Shown: positions 53,706 through 63,334 of the stretch, piece by piece
How positions within the stretch are numbered: the first letter of the stretch is position 1
Layout: each line of letters begins with the position of its first letter
Assembly (NCBI GenBank): GCA_018266175.1
Contig: JAFEAY010000003.1
Location: 1-64,000, forward strand
Reading direction: 5' to 3'
From: Candidatus Dependentiae bacterium
GTDB lineage: Bacteria > Babelota > Babeliae > Babelales > RVW-14
DNA: 64,000 bases
Notes under the pieces: generated by a model
The model's input: only the letters and a program-made list of their open reading frames with translations
What the model was told of the DNA's origin: nothing
The model's database searches: none
Translations under genes and position numbers: made by a program

Positions 53706-54338
53706 TTAAATGTGCAATGAGTTTACTAATGATTGAAAATGGCTTGCTTCTTGATTTGGTTCATCTGAATTGGTAATGCCTTGACCAATCATAATGACAT
53801 CAGGTTTGAGAGCAACAATCTGATGGATAGATTCTCGAACAATATTTCCCGTTACAAAAATAGGTAATGATGTATTGCCTCGGACGCTTTGCCACGCAGC
53901 ATCAAGTCCAATTGTTTCCTTGATCATTGATGTTAAATGAAAAATAACTCCATGAGCACCAATTATTTTTGCATCGTTTGCGCTTTGTTCGAGTGATACT
54001 GAATCGAGCAAGTTGATCATAATTTTAGCGCCATATTCTCGTCCAGCTTCGGTTGATTTCTTGAGTGTGGCTATGCTGCCACCAGAGAGAATTGAAATAT
54101 AGTGAGCACCGGCTTGTGCAAGGACTTTAACGGATAGATCACCTTTTTCAATAATATTTGCTTCTGCAAAAATTTCTTTGGTTGGGAATTTTTCTTTAAA
54201 GGAGGTAATTGCTTGTGCACCATTTTGTAAAAGCATTAATGAGCCAACGCCTAAAATATCTGCGTATTCAGCTGTCTGTTGTGCAACATCAAGTGCTTTA
54301 TTCAAGTCTAATATGTTGTATGAAATTTGTAATTTCAT
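53706..54338 (-). CDS. Hexulose-6-phosphate-synthase-like TIM barrel, catalytic residues changed
   Basis: 210 residues of the OMP-decarboxylase/HPS superfamily. GGAGATG precedes the ATG. The strand order is like HPS: L-D-L-N-K-A-L, V-G-S-L, F-P-T-K-E-I-F-A-E-A-N-I-I-E, then A-G-A-H-Y-I-S-I-L and a final V-T-G-N-I and I-M-I-G-Q-G-I phosphate-binding pair. The family's D-x-K-x-x-D core is E59-A-N61-I-I-E64, and the usual Asp in strand 1 is N8, so the catalytic Lys is lost. It may be a sugar-phosphate-binding protein, a different enzyme, or a decaying copy. hldE is divergent to it. Confidence 0.8.
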   Translation of the reverse strand: MKLQISYNILDLNKALDVAQQTAEYADILGVGSLMLLQNGAQAITSFKEKFPTKEIFAEANIIEKGDLSVKVLAQAGAHYISILSGGSIATLKKSTEAGREYGAKIMINLLDSVSLEQSANDAKIIGAHGVIFHLTSMIKETIGLDAAWQSVRGNTSLPIFVTGNIVRESIHQIVALKPDVIMIGQGITNSDEPNQEASHFQSLVNSLHI

Positions 54339-54493
54339 TCTGACATCTCCTTTTTTCTTTTTTCAAAATTCGTTATCATGAGCCGGCGTGCAATTCAATG
54401 ATACTTTAATGTATTTATGATGAACAACATCTTGTTCAAATTTGAAAGAGAACGTCGATTGTGTCGACGTTAATAAAATATAGGGTTTATGGA

Positions 54494-55948
54494 ATGAAGC
54501 GGCTTATAAATGAATTAAAATCATCCGATAGACACGATGTTCTTATTATTGGCGATATTATGCTTGATGAGTATATTTTTGGATCAACGCATCGCATATC
54601 GCCTGAGGCTCCTGTGCCAGTTCTCAAAGTTGATCATAGTGAACGGAGTTTAGGTGGTGCTGCAAACGTTGCGGGCAACTGTCAACATATCGGTTTTAAT
54701 GTTGAACTTATTGGATTGATTGGTAATCATGATCGTGAAGGCAAAGCGGTTCTTGATATGCTTGAAGAGTTTAATATTTCGGTTGCGGGTATCATCAAAA
54801 GTCCTCACCGCGTCACTACCTGTAAGCAGCGAATCATGTCTAAGAGCCATCAGATGCTGCGTATTGATTCTGAAAATCATGTTCCACTGAGTGACTTTGA
54901 ATTTGCAGAAATTGTCCGGAGAATTGATCAGTTCATCAGACCCAAAAGTATCATTCTTATTTCAGACTATGCCAAGGGCTTAGTAACACCTGAAATTATT
55001 TCTTATGTTGTTGCTCAGGCCAAAAAATTTAATTGCTTAGTTATGGTCGATCCAAAAGGACCTTGTTTTGATAAATATAAATATGTTGATTATATAAAGC
55101 CAAACTTAAAAGAGTTTGAGCAGATGGCAGAGTCTTTTGGATTACCACAAGATGATTCAATGGTCGCAAATGCGCGGCGCTTGTGTGCACTTCTTTCACT
55201 TCAGGGAATTATTATTACTTTGGGTGAAAAGGGAATTCTTTTTGTTTCGCCAACTCAGTGTATTGAATCGCCATCAGTTCGTAGAGAGGTATATGATATT
55301 ACCGGAGCTGGGGATACCGTTTTTGCATTTTTGGCGCTTGGGTTTGCTCATGGTCGAACCATTGTGGAATCTTTAAAGCTTGCAAATGCCGCCGCTGCAG
55401 TTGCGGTTTCTCATTTGAAAACCTATTCGGTAAGTCTTGATGAGTTGAATGATTCCCTCAAAGAAGCTTCAGAGAAAGTTTATACTGACTGGGCATCGCT
55501 TAAAATCGAACTTGACTGGTTGCATGCTCAAGGAAAGCGTATTGTTTTAACAAACGGGTGCTTTGATATCATTCATCCTGGGCACATTCATACGCTTACT
55601 CAAGCAAAAAGTTTTGGGGAAGTGCTTGTGGTTGCGCTCAATACCGATGAATCAGTTAAAAAATTAAAAGGATCATCTCGCCCATTTCATAGTCTTGAAG
55701 ATCGTATGACGGTTATGGCTGCGCTGGGCGTTGTTGACTTTGTGGTTCCGTTTGAACAAGAGACTCCAAAAGAGCTCCTTGAGTACCTGCGTCCCGATGT
55801 TCTGGTTAAGGGTGGAGATTATAAAGCTCAAGAGGTTGTTGGCTATAATTTTATTATGTCGTATGGCGGCTCTGTTGAAATTATTGATTTTATTCAAGGA
55901 AAATCGACGACAAAGACTGTTGCAAAAATGAGTGAACAAACGATTTAA
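54494..55948 (+). CDS. hldE: Bifunctional heptose 7-phosphate kinase/heptose 1-phosphate adenylyltransferase
   Basis: Makes ADP-heptose for the LPS inner core. About 484 residues from ATG 54494; GTG 54461 is 11 codons longer and less likely. The kinase half (PfkB fold, to about 320) has L-G-G-A-A-N-V-A-G-N, and D-I-T-G-A-G-D-T-V-F as the anion hole and base. The C-terminal nucleotidyltransferase half has T-N-G-C-F-D-I-I-H-P-G-H and ends near K-G-G-D-Y and K-S-T-T-K. Both halves look intact. The cell therefore probably makes heptose-containing LPS. Confidence 0.95.
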   Translation: MKRLINELKSSDRHDVLIIGDIMLDEYIFGSTHRISPEAPVPVLKVDHSERSLGGAANVAGNCQHIGFNVELIGLIGNHDREGKAVLDMLEEFNISVAGIIKSPHRVTTCKQRIMSKSHQMLRIDSENHVPLSDFEFAEIVRRIDQFIRPKSIILISDYAKGLVTPEIISYVVAQAKKFNCLVMVDPKGPCFDKYKYVDYIKPNLKEFEQMAESFGLPQDDSMVANARRLCALLSLQGIIITLGEKGILFVSPTQCIESPSVRREVYDITGAGDTVFAFLALGFAHGRTIVESLKLANAAAAVAVSHLKTYSVSLDELNDSLKEASEKVYTDWASLKIELDWLHAQGKRIVLTNGCFDIIHPGHIHTLTQAKSFGEVLVVALNTDESVKKLKGSSRPFHSLEDRMTVMAALGVVDFVVPFEQETPKELLEYLRPDVLVKGGDYKAQEVVGYNFIMSYGGSVEIIDFIQGKSTTKTVAKMSEQTI

Positions 55949-55965
55949 AAATGAAAGAATGAATT

Positions 55966-56970
55966 ATGAAAACAGTGAAATATATCTTTGCTTTGTGTGT
56001 ATTTTCATTAGTGAGTCAAGCAGTTTACGGGATGTACCATCAAGCTCCACCTATGTACTATATTGATAATAACTATCTTATGCTTAATGGCATATGTTAC
56101 CAATATCAACAATTGCCGAATGTCGGGTTGATTTTGCAGCCAGCTCCTGCATATCCGGTATATTCAACATACCCTCTGTATTCGGGATATCCTATGGCTC
56201 AGCAAAGCATTGGATTTTTAATGCCGGAATCTTTTTCTTCTACAGAATCAGTGGTATCTGATGATGAGCAGTTTGATCATACAGATGCGGACGTGGCAAC
56301 ATTTTTTAGAGAGATTATTTGTGAGCAAGAGCTCTTTTCTTTCGCTCGCAATTTACTAGAAAACGCTCATAATAACGACGCAATAGAGCTTGTATCCAAG
56401 GGTGCGGAATATAGGTCCGGACCTAAACCAGTTGAGAAAAAAGCAACACCACCAGATTTGAAAAACGCTGCTCGTCTGAAAAAGGTTTTTGTGAAGCATC
56501 TTAAAAATTATAACGAAAAGGTTCAAACACGGATACAAGAACTGTTTACGATTCCTCTTGTGGGTAATAATCTTATCAGGCTTTCAGATTTTGCTTCAAA
56601 TAGATTAGGGTTTTCTGAGGGTGAAGTTGAGATTATTTGTATCTTATCACTTGCTCTTTATACGCCATTTAAAATATTTAATGGAATCGATCGGCTTCGA
56701 TGGGCTGTTAAAAAAGGGCTTTGGCAACTTACTCAAAAAACGTTGAGTGAAGGTATCCATCCAAATTGGGTTGTTGAGCGTGGTGGCATGACTGCTTTGC
56801 GCACAAGTATGATAAATGGATACCAACATATTACAGATCTTTTATTAAGCGTTGATGGCATAGATACTACATCATATTGTTATGATTATCAGGATGATTT
56901 GGAGCAAGCAAGGTATTCGGATGATGTTCATTTAATGACAGAGCAGATGAAAGATCTTCTGAGCTTATAA
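55966..56970 (+). CDS. Secreted protein with C-terminal ankyrin repeat
   Basis: 334 residues. A signal peptide (1-21) is followed by a Tyr/Pro/Gln-rich region of about 70 residues (Y-P-V-Y-S-T-Y-P-L-Y-S-G-Y-P), then a helical region, and from about residue 250 one or two ankyrin-like units (L-R-W-A-V-K-K-G-L-W-Q-L and G-G-M-T-A-L-R-T-S-M-I-N-G-Y). Ankyrin proteins are common effectors of intracellular bacteria. The target is unknown. Confidence 0.75.
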   Translation: MKTVKYIFALCVFSLVSQAVYGMYHQAPPMYYIDNNYLMLNGICYQYQQLPNVGLILQPAPAYPVYSTYPLYSGYPMAQQSIGFLMPESFSSTESVVSDDEQFDHTDADVATFFREIICEQELFSFARNLLENAHNNDAIELVSKGAEYRSGPKPVEKKATPPDLKNAARLKKVFVKHLKNYNEKVQTRIQELFTIPLVGNNLIRLSDFASNRLGFSEGEVEIICILSLALYTPFKIFNGIDRLRWAVKKGLWQLTQKTLSEGIHPNWVVERGGMTALRTSMINGYQHITDLLLSVDGIDTTSYCYDYQDDLEQARYSDDVHLMTEQMKDLLSL

Positions 56971-57025
56971 AATAATCGGGGATAATCACAATAAGAATGC
57001 TTCTTTTTAATACGATGGTTTTTCT

Positions 57026-58519
57026 ATGATTAAGCTTGGAATTGTTGGGTTTGGTGTTGTTGGGAAATCGGCACTTTCGTTTTTAAATACTCATCGAGGT
57101 GATGCTCGATTACGAGAACTTCTTGGCGATATTGATTATCAGATTTCTGTTTGGGATCAGCGCCTATTAAAGCCTCATGAGCAAGTATTGCTTGATGCTG
57201 CAAGCGCTCAGTTTGCTCATGAAAGTGTAATGTCATTGGAGCAATTTTTTATCAGCTGTGACAGGGTACTTCCAAGTCCGGGTGTTGATGTGCGCAGTGT
57301 TGCACACTATCATGATAAATTAATTTGTGAGCTTGATATTTTTAGCTTATTTTTCAAGAAACCGGTTATTGCAATAACCGGTTCGCTCGGTAAAACAACA
57401 ACAACAATTGTCTTTGCAAAAATGCTTGAAAAGCTTTCGATGTTCATGCCAGAAAAACATTCAACACCAACGCTTCTTGAGCAAGGGGCACAGCGTGTTG
57501 CTGTTGGAGGAAATATTGGCATAGGAATGCTGGACCTTGCAGCACAATCGGATAACTTTGACTGTGCAGTTCTTGAACTTTCGAGCTGGCAACTTGAGGG
57601 AAGTAAGCGGTTTGCGCCTGACTGTGGAGTATGGACCAACTTGTACCCAAATCATTTAGATCGACATGAAACAATGGTGCGATATGCTCAAGCAAAATTT
57701 AATCTCATAGAACAGCAAGCGGCACAGCAATGCGCGGTCCTTCCATTTGATTTATTAATTGGGGAAGTCGGGAAACATGTCTGTTCTTGGCTTGAGCTGT
57801 CACCCGTACAGGTAGTCGTAACCAGTATGACTCCAGTTTCTTTGGATGTTGTCCATGAATATGTAAAAAATTGCGTTGCTATAATTATGATACAAGATCA
57901 GGACGTTGTCCTTAATGTTTATGAAGGTAATGATGTAAAGCAGCGCGCAACCCTTGCGCAGGCTCAAGAGCTGCTTACGGTTACGTTTCTTGAAAATTGG
58001 CTGAGCATTATGGGTGCATTGTTTGCATTGAGTAAAAATTCAGAATTTCTTGTAAAGTATTTGCCAATGGTATTATCGGAGGTTCTTGATAACCCGTATG
58101 CCAAACATCGCGTAGAGCATTTTGCAACAGTAAAAAATGTTGATTTTTATAACGATTCAAAATCGACCGTTATTCAAGCTACTCAAGCGGCTGTGAAAAA
58201 ACTATCAAGAGAAGAAAGGCCAATTATTCTTATTTTGGGTGGTTTGAGTAAAGGAGTTGATCGTTCAGGGCTTATGATGTTTCTTGCAGATCTTACATCA
58301 ATAAAAAAAATATACTCTTTTGGCGAAGCGTACGATCTTGTTCCAGCATCATATTTCTCGACACTTGATGATGTTGTTCGGGATGTTATGAATTGTATGG
58401 AGCCCGGTGATATTGTTCTTTTGTCCCCAAGTGGTTCAAGTTATGATTTGTTCGAAAACTATCAGCAGCGGGGTGATGTTTTTAAAGAGCTTGTTTTGCG
58501 CTACAGCGAGTCGGTATAG
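57026..58519 (+). CDS. murD: UDP-N-acetylmuramoylalanine-D-glutamate ligase
   Basis: Adds D-Glu to UDP-MurNAc-L-Ala. 497 residues, somewhat longer than the usual 430-450. The N-terminal nucleotide-binding part shows G-I-V-G-F-G-V-V-G; the ATP P-loop is G-S-L-G-K-T-T-T (usually G-T-N-G-K-T); then E-L-S-S-W-Q-L, N-H-L-D-R-H and the Mur ligase C-terminal domain with N-D-S-K-S-T and I-L-G-G-L-S-K-G. ftsW follows by 37 bases. Confidence 0.95.
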   Translation: MIKLGIVGFGVVGKSALSFLNTHRGDARLRELLGDIDYQISVWDQRLLKPHEQVLLDAASAQFAHESVMSLEQFFISCDRVLPSPGVDVRSVAHYHDKLICELDIFSLFFKKPVIAITGSLGKTTTTIVFAKMLEKLSMFMPEKHSTPTLLEQGAQRVAVGGNIGIGMLDLAAQSDNFDCAVLELSSWQLEGSKRFAPDCGVWTNLYPNHLDRHETMVRYAQAKFNLIEQQAAQQCAVLPFDLLIGEVGKHVCSWLELSPVQVVVTSMTPVSLDVVHEYVKNCVAIIMIQDQDVVLNVYEGNDVKQRATLAQAQELLTVTFLENWLSIMGALFALSKNSEFLVKYLPMVLSEVLDNPYAKHRVEHFATVKNVDFYNDSKSTVIQATQAAVKKLSREERPIILILGGLSKGVDRSGLMMFLADLTSIKKIYSFGEAYDLVPASYFSTLDDVVRDVMNCMEPGDIVLLSPSGSSYDLFENYQQRGDVFKELVLRYSESV

Positions 58520-58544
58520 TTGATCTGAATTTAAATACTATACC
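58513..58544 (+). other. Inverted repeat at the murD end
   Basis: GGTATAGT (58513-58520) and ACTATACC (58537-58544) form an eight-bp inverted repeat across the murD stop, upstream of ftsW. It may be an operator or a weak hairpin. Confidence 0.3.
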
Positions 58545-58556
58545 ATAGGGGGCTGT

Positions 58557-59663
58557 ATGGAGCTGCCGGATAAAAAACTTAAGTCGTATATCAATATTTT
58601 TATTACTATTACGTTTATGCTTACCTGCATAGGCTTTCTCTTTATCTATTCTTCAAGTTCGGTTTTTGCTCTTGAAAAATTTGGATCAGCTACTTATTTT
58701 TTAAAAAAACAGCTGATCTACTTCATTCCTAGCCTGCTTGGATTTTTTTTGTTTTCAACAATTCCTATTGCGTGGTGGAAGCGAAGAGCCCCGATTTTAT
58801 TTTTAGGTTCGCTTATTTTGACTGCTCTTACTCTGATTTCAAGCCTAGGGCTTAAGGTTCATGGCTCGAATCGCTGGCTTTACATTGGTGGAATAGGCGG
58901 GCAGCCAAGCGAGCTTTTAAAACTTTTTTTATTTATGTACATAGGGTTCTTTTTAGAACGTAAGCAGCATAGGATACGTTCTTTTTGGCAAAGCTATCTT
59001 CCTTTTTGGGCAATCTTAGGAATTTCATTTGCAGTGCTCCTTAAACAGCCCGATTTTGGGTCAGTTATGACCATTTTAACAACGTCTCTGATGCTTTTCT
59101 TTGTTGCTCAATTTAGAACTATTTATTTGCTCTACACACTTGCTCTTGCAATTCCTGCCATAGTTTGGCTTGTTTTGAGTAAGGCTTACCGTATTAATCG
59201 TATTTTAATTTTTTTGAACCCATGGAGTGACCCTCAAGGAAGAGGCTTTCAAATTATTCAATCACTCATAGCTATTGGGTCAGGCAATTTCTGGGGATTG
59301 GGTATTTCAAATTCACGACAAAAGTTCTTTTATTTACCCATGCAGCATACTGATTTTATTTTTTCTATAATCGCTGAAGAGACCGGCTTTATTGGCGCCT
59401 TGGTCATTATTTCCCTGTATCTTCTCTTTTGTCTTTACGGTTTTAGGCTTGTTTTACAGGTTAAAGACCTATTTGCCTTTTTTACGGCACTTGGGTTTGT
59501 GATATTTATAAGCCTGCAAGCAGCCATAAATTTGATGGTTACTACCGGTCTTTTACCGACTAAAGGGTTGAGCCTTCCCTTTATTAGCTACGGAGGAACA
59601 GCAATGATAAGCCTTTTTTGCATGGTAGGCTTCATTGTTAATGCAGGAACCAATAGCAAATAA
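58557..59663 (+). CDS. ftsW: Lipid II polymerase FtsW (SEDS family)
   Basis: The SEDS glycosyltransferase of septal peptidoglycan synthesis. 368 residues, about nine or ten membrane helices. SEDS features: early F-I-Y-S-S-S, G-S-N-R-W-L-Y-I and Q-P-S-E-L-L-K, G-R-G-F-Q-I-I-Q-S-L-I-A-I-G-S-G, and G-L-S-L-P-F-I-S-Y-G-G-T near the end. Placement after murD favours FtsW over RodA. AGGGGG precedes the ATG. Confidence 0.9.
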   Translation: MELPDKKLKSYINIFITITFMLTCIGFLFIYSSSSVFALEKFGSATYFLKKQLIYFIPSLLGFFLFSTIPIAWWKRRAPILFLGSLILTALTLISSLGLKVHGSNRWLYIGGIGGQPSELLKLFLFMYIGFFLERKQHRIRSFWQSYLPFWAILGISFAVLLKQPDFGSVMTILTTSLMLFFVAQFRTIYLLYTLALAIPAIVWLVLSKAYRINRILIFLNPWSDPQGRGFQIIQSLIAIGSGNFWGLGISNSRQKFFYLPMQHTDFIFSIIAEETGFIGALVIISLYLLFCLYGFRLVLQVKDLFAFFTALGFVIFISLQAAINLMVTTGLLPTKGLSLPFISYGGTAMISLFCMVGFIVNAGTNSK

Positions 59664-59752
59664 GATATTTCAGATATAAATAATTATTAATAATTCGAAT
59701 ATTATTGGCGATTATCATTCTCTTTGAACAAATCCATTTATACCCTACCTGG

Positions 59753-59780
59753 TTGACAGTCGATGTTTAGTTGACATACT
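59753..59780 (+). promoter_or_regulatory. Candidate promoter of the 848-residue gene
   Basis: TTGACA, a 16-base spacer and CATACT; a second TTGACA starts at 59771. About 100 bases before the gene start. Confidence 0.35.
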
Positions 59781-59880
59781 AGTTGGTGCTGACTGACGTG
59801 ATATATGCCAGTTTGGCCTGAATAACGGTCTATTTGGGGGAAGTTTTTAATTACAGAACTAATTTATACAAAGGGTTTTT

Positions 59881-62427
59881 ATGGTGCAGTGGATTACATT
59901 AAAAAAATGGTTTGCTATTGTTTTTATAACGCTTCTATTCCATGTTCAAATAATAGTTGCTGCAGACGATCATGAAGTTGTCGATTCAGTTCCAGCTCTT
60001 GTTCATGGTGACGAAAATCAAGCAGCATCTCTTTCAAAAAATGATGATAGTAAGCAGCAGGCATCGCACGGTAAAAATTTTGAAAATTTTCTTGATCAAA
60101 TAACTGGTGGCTGCGATAAGCGTCCTGTTAATGATTTTGATCTTGAAGAGCTGCAGCAAGAACTTCTTAAAATCCTTTCATCGCATTACAAGTCATTATT
60201 TGAAAAACGAAATTCAATGTTTGCATTGCTTGCGCAGGATGACCAACAAAAGATGAAAGCTGCAGAAAAAAGCTATCAAGATGTTGTTGAGAAAATTGAT
60301 ATTACAAACATTGTGGCAACATTGTCTACTTCTGTGCGTGATGCCGATAGCCAAGGAAGCTTTGCATTCTTTGATGAACCAAAGCATCAGCTCTTCATTG
60401 GATTGCTTGATAAATTGCAAAAAGCATTAAGCAATAGAACATTTATTCATCTTTTTAAAGGGCTTGATCAAGGTGCCGATGGTGATGTTGGGATGATGGT
60501 CTCACCAGATCAAATTTTCAATATGGCTGGCCAGTTAGGCCAACAATCAGGTTCTCTAGTAACAGAACTTTCATTGACAATGGATGAGCTCGGATTACTC
60601 ATTAATTGCCTTGATGAAATTTTAACAAGTTTGGGAATCGGGCAGTCAACTGAAACTATCCAAGGATTACACGCATTTTTGTCTGCTGTTCATAAAAAAC
60701 AAAGCAATCAAGTGATATCACTTGTTCTTGCTTGGATTAAAGATGATGTTAATCGAACATTAAGTTTACTGAAAGAAGCTGTTGCTCAGTTTGAAGCAGT
60801 ACTCATCAAAGAACAAGATCAAAATATTAAAGAAGCTTATGATTTTTGGCTCAAAACACTCAAGCGTTTTTATCGCTCACTCTGGGTTTTTGATTCTCTG
60901 CGAGCTGACGCTTCTCTTGATGCTACTCGCTTATCGCATCATCTTTTTACCTTTGTAACCTATGGATATGATATTGCTAGAGGGTTTTTTGATCTGTACA
61001 AACTTGATCATAATGTTGGAACTTTTTCAGGACCGGTTGCAGCTGACTGGGTATTATGTTCATCACTTGCAACATGGCATTTCTTCAACATGAAATCAGA
61101 TTTTTCGAATGGTCTCTTACTCCAGACTATTTTAGGAGATATGAAAGTTGATTCATTTGAAGCTCGTCAACTGCTGATGTTTAATGCCATGGTTATTCCT
61201 TGGGTTATTCCCGTACTTTTTGATCCTTCATTTTGGAATAAGAAACCGTATGGCTTAGCAAAAGTGGTGCATAAAGTTGCAACTGCATGGGTTTATTATT
61301 TAGTTGTTGATGGTCATTTATTTGGTGAAAATGCCTCTTGGTGGTCTGCTCAAGGGCCAAATGATCGACATATTCGAAAAGCATTGTGGCTTGCTTTAGA
61401 TGAAGGAACTACCTATTTGTCACGTGTTATTCAGCAAAAAATTGCATATAATACCAATCCAATAGTTCTTGAAAAAGCTCGTAATTACTCAATGGGGATT
61501 ATCAGGCCAGCTATGGTTGGCTATCTTGTCAAAGCAATAGTTCCGCTCGTTCTTTTAAAAGATACAAATTTAGGTTTGCCAGAAATTCCAGGTTTGGACA
61601 ATATTGTGCAATTTAATCGTGAAGATATTTATGGTAAAAAATTCATGAATAATCTTTTTCAAGATTGTAATGCTCGGGGTCTTTATGGAGCCTATGATGT
61701 ATATCAAGATGATTATGAGCGTATGAGAATGACTGATAGACGCTCTGTCCACATTGCTTCTCCAGGAGCAGATCAAATAGCGCAGGACTATCAGCAAGTT
61801 TATGGAATTAATGTCGATGAATATTATTTAGCAGCTCTTGCGACGTCATATGTGGGAGATAGTATTGGAGGATTTTGGGGAAGAAAGTTCGCTCAGAGCT
61901 ATAAATCACAGCTTTATACTGCTGCCGAAAAAGCATTAGGCGCTTTGGGCCTTGGGCTTGAGACAATCGGTTTGATGTCGCATGAGCAAGTCGAATCGAT
62001 TAAAGAAATTAAACAAGATGTCGTGAGTGAATTTGATCATGAAATTATTTTGCTCAAATTTATTTTGAAATCTGTATTTGAAGCGAATTCATCATTTAGA
62101 AACGTGATTATTCCGCTGCTGATTAACCGTGGATACCTTGAAGAAGGTGAGACAAATCCTATTGAAATCAACCGAGTGATTGTTTATTTTGCGGTTGATT
62201 TTTTAGCACAATCAAAGTTCTTAAATTATGTTGATGCAGCAAAAATTGCTCGTCAATTTGACTTGAATCCTCAAGCAATCGAAAAGGTTATTGACGCAAT
62301 TATTGATGGTGTGCTTGGTAGCTTAGTTGGGACAGCTGGAGAATTTGCTGGCAGTATGGTCGGTAAGCAAGCTGCTTGGTTGTTATTCAAATATTGTGGA
62401 CCGTATGCTCAACCAGCTCGAGCTTAG
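59881..62427 (+). CDS. Large secreted protein of unknown function
   Basis: 848 residues. AAAGGG lies upstream. A signal peptide (about 1-27) is followed by an acidic/Gln-rich stretch and a long helical protein. The middle (about 365-480) is Trp- and aromatic-rich, with hydrophobic helices that could insert in a membrane (W-H-F-F, W-V-I-P-V-L-F). Near the end, two Gly-rich repeats G-D-S-I-G-G-F-W-G-R-K-F and G-S-L-V-G-T-A-G-E-F-A-G-S-M-V-G-K could be related to each other. I do not recognise the family, and no catalytic motif is visible. Confidence 0.75.
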   Translation: MVQWITLKKWFAIVFITLLFHVQIIVAADDHEVVDSVPALVHGDENQAASLSKNDDSKQQASHGKNFENFLDQITGGCDKRPVNDFDLEELQQELLKILSSHYKSLFEKRNSMFALLAQDDQQKMKAAEKSYQDVVEKIDITNIVATLSTSVRDADSQGSFAFFDEPKHQLFIGLLDKLQKALSNRTFIHLFKGLDQGADGDVGMMVSPDQIFNMAGQLGQQSGSLVTELSLTMDELGLLINCLDEILTSLGIGQSTETIQGLHAFLSAVHKKQSNQVISLVLAWIKDDVNRTLSLLKEAVAQFEAVLIKEQDQNIKEAYDFWLKTLKRFYRSLWVFDSLRADASLDATRLSHHLFTFVTYGYDIARGFFDLYKLDHNVGTFSGPVAADWVLCSSLATWHFFNMKSDFSNGLLLQTILGDMKVDSFEARQLLMFNAMVIPWVIPVLFDPSFWNKKPYGLAKVVHKVATAWVYYLVVDGHLFGENASWWSAQGPNDRHIRKALWLALDEGTTYLSRVIQQKIAYNTNPIVLEKARNYSMGIIRPAMVGYLVKAIVPLVLLKDTNLGLPEIPGLDNIVQFNREDIYGKKFMNNLFQDCNARGLYGAYDVYQDDYERMRMTDRRSVHIASPGADQIAQDYQQVYGINVDEYYLAALATSYVGDSIGGFWGRKFAQSYKSQLYTAAEKALGALGLGLETIGLMSHEQVESIKEIKQDVVSEFDHEIILLKFILKSVFEANSSFRNVIIPLLINRGYLEEGETNPIEINRVIVYFAVDFLAQSKFLNYVDAAKIARQFDLNPQAIEKVIDAIIDGVLGSLVGTAGEFAGSMVGKQAAWLLFKYCGPYAQPARA

Positions 62428-62460
62428 AGTTTAAGATTTAATTCTTATAAGTTATGAAAA

Positions 62461-62490
62461 AAGCCTGGAAAGAAAATACCAGGCTTTTTT
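62461..62490. terminator. Bidirectional terminator
   Basis: AAGCCTGG / CCAGGCTT around AAAGAAAATA with flanking A-run and T-run. It separates convergent genes. Confidence 0.85.
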
Positions 62491-62527
62491 CATAAAAAAA
62501 TATTTAAATTCGATAAATAAGGATTGA

Positions 62528-63334
62528 TTATTTTACAGACACAAGGGTGATGTCAAGTTCTTTTGCTCGAGCGATAAAAGTTTCAAGGTTTGCGATAAGC
62601 GTGTGCGATGAGCTCCAGGCGATAGCCGTAATTTCGCCCTTTTGAATAGAAGCAAGTGATGCAGGTCCTAAGGTTGGAAGATCAAACTTTTTATTTTGGT
62701 CAGATCGCGCCGCTTTGCACACTATAACCCCACCGCCTCCAAGCTGGATTCCTCGTCTGATGCAGGCATCAGTTCCTTCAATTGCCTCAACGGCAATAAC
62801 CATTTTGTCTTTAATGACGACTGTTTGACCAATATCCGCATGAGCAATAGCGGTAGCCGTTTCGATTCCCATTTGAATACTTTGTTCTAACTCAGGGGTG
62901 AGCTTTCCGGTAAGAATACCGGGTGGTACAAGCAAACTTTTAAGCACATCATCTTGCTTGATAACCTCAATACCCTGTTGATGCAGAACATCAAGCAGTT
63001 TTTCCATAATTGCTTTGTCACTCTTGTAGATCAACGAGGTGAGCAATTTGATTGCAAGCCAGTCGAATTTAAGATGCTTGAGCAGGTTGCTCTTATCAAC
63101 CTTGCCAATAAATAAAAGATGAGATGTTTTTTTTTGTTGAAGGAGCGCAAGAATTTTTCCAGGTCTGTAGCATTCTTGCGCTATAATTTCAGCTCGATTT
63201 TGAATAACTTCTTGAAGCCCTGCAAGGTTCTGTTCAGGAAACAAGCAGACAACAAAAAAGGGACGTTGGTCGCGTAAGAGATTTTTACATGCTTCCAGCG
63301 GAAGATCGCCAGTTCCTGCAATAATCGCAATCAT
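62528..63334 (-). CDS. lpxI: UDP-2,3-diacylglucosamine pyrophosphatase LpxI
   Basis: Hydrolyses UDP-2,3-diacylglucosamine to lipid X for lipid A; the non-homologous alternative to LpxH and LpxG. 268 residues of the former DUF1009 family: I-A-G-T-G-D-L-P near the start, G-K-V-D-K in the first third, and the conserved V-E-A-I-E-G-T-D-A-x-I-R-R-G near 193-206 and the D-L-P-T-L-G-P-A-S segment. It overlaps the upstream oxidoreductase by four bases. The product is a substrate of LpxB (34772). Confidence 0.93.
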   Translation of the reverse strand: MIAIIAGTGDLPLEACKNLLRDQRPFFVVCLFPEQNLAGLQEVIQNRAEIIAQECYRPGKILALLQQKKTSHLLFIGKVDKSNLLKHLKFDWLAIKLLTSLIYKSDKAIMEKLLDVLHQQGIEVIKQDDVLKSLLVPPGILTGKLTPELEQSIQMGIETATAIAHADIGQTVVIKDKMVIAVEAIEGTDACIRRGIQLGGGGVIVCKAARSDQNKKFDLPTLGPASLASIQKGEITAIAWSSSHTLIANLETFIARAKELDITLVSVK

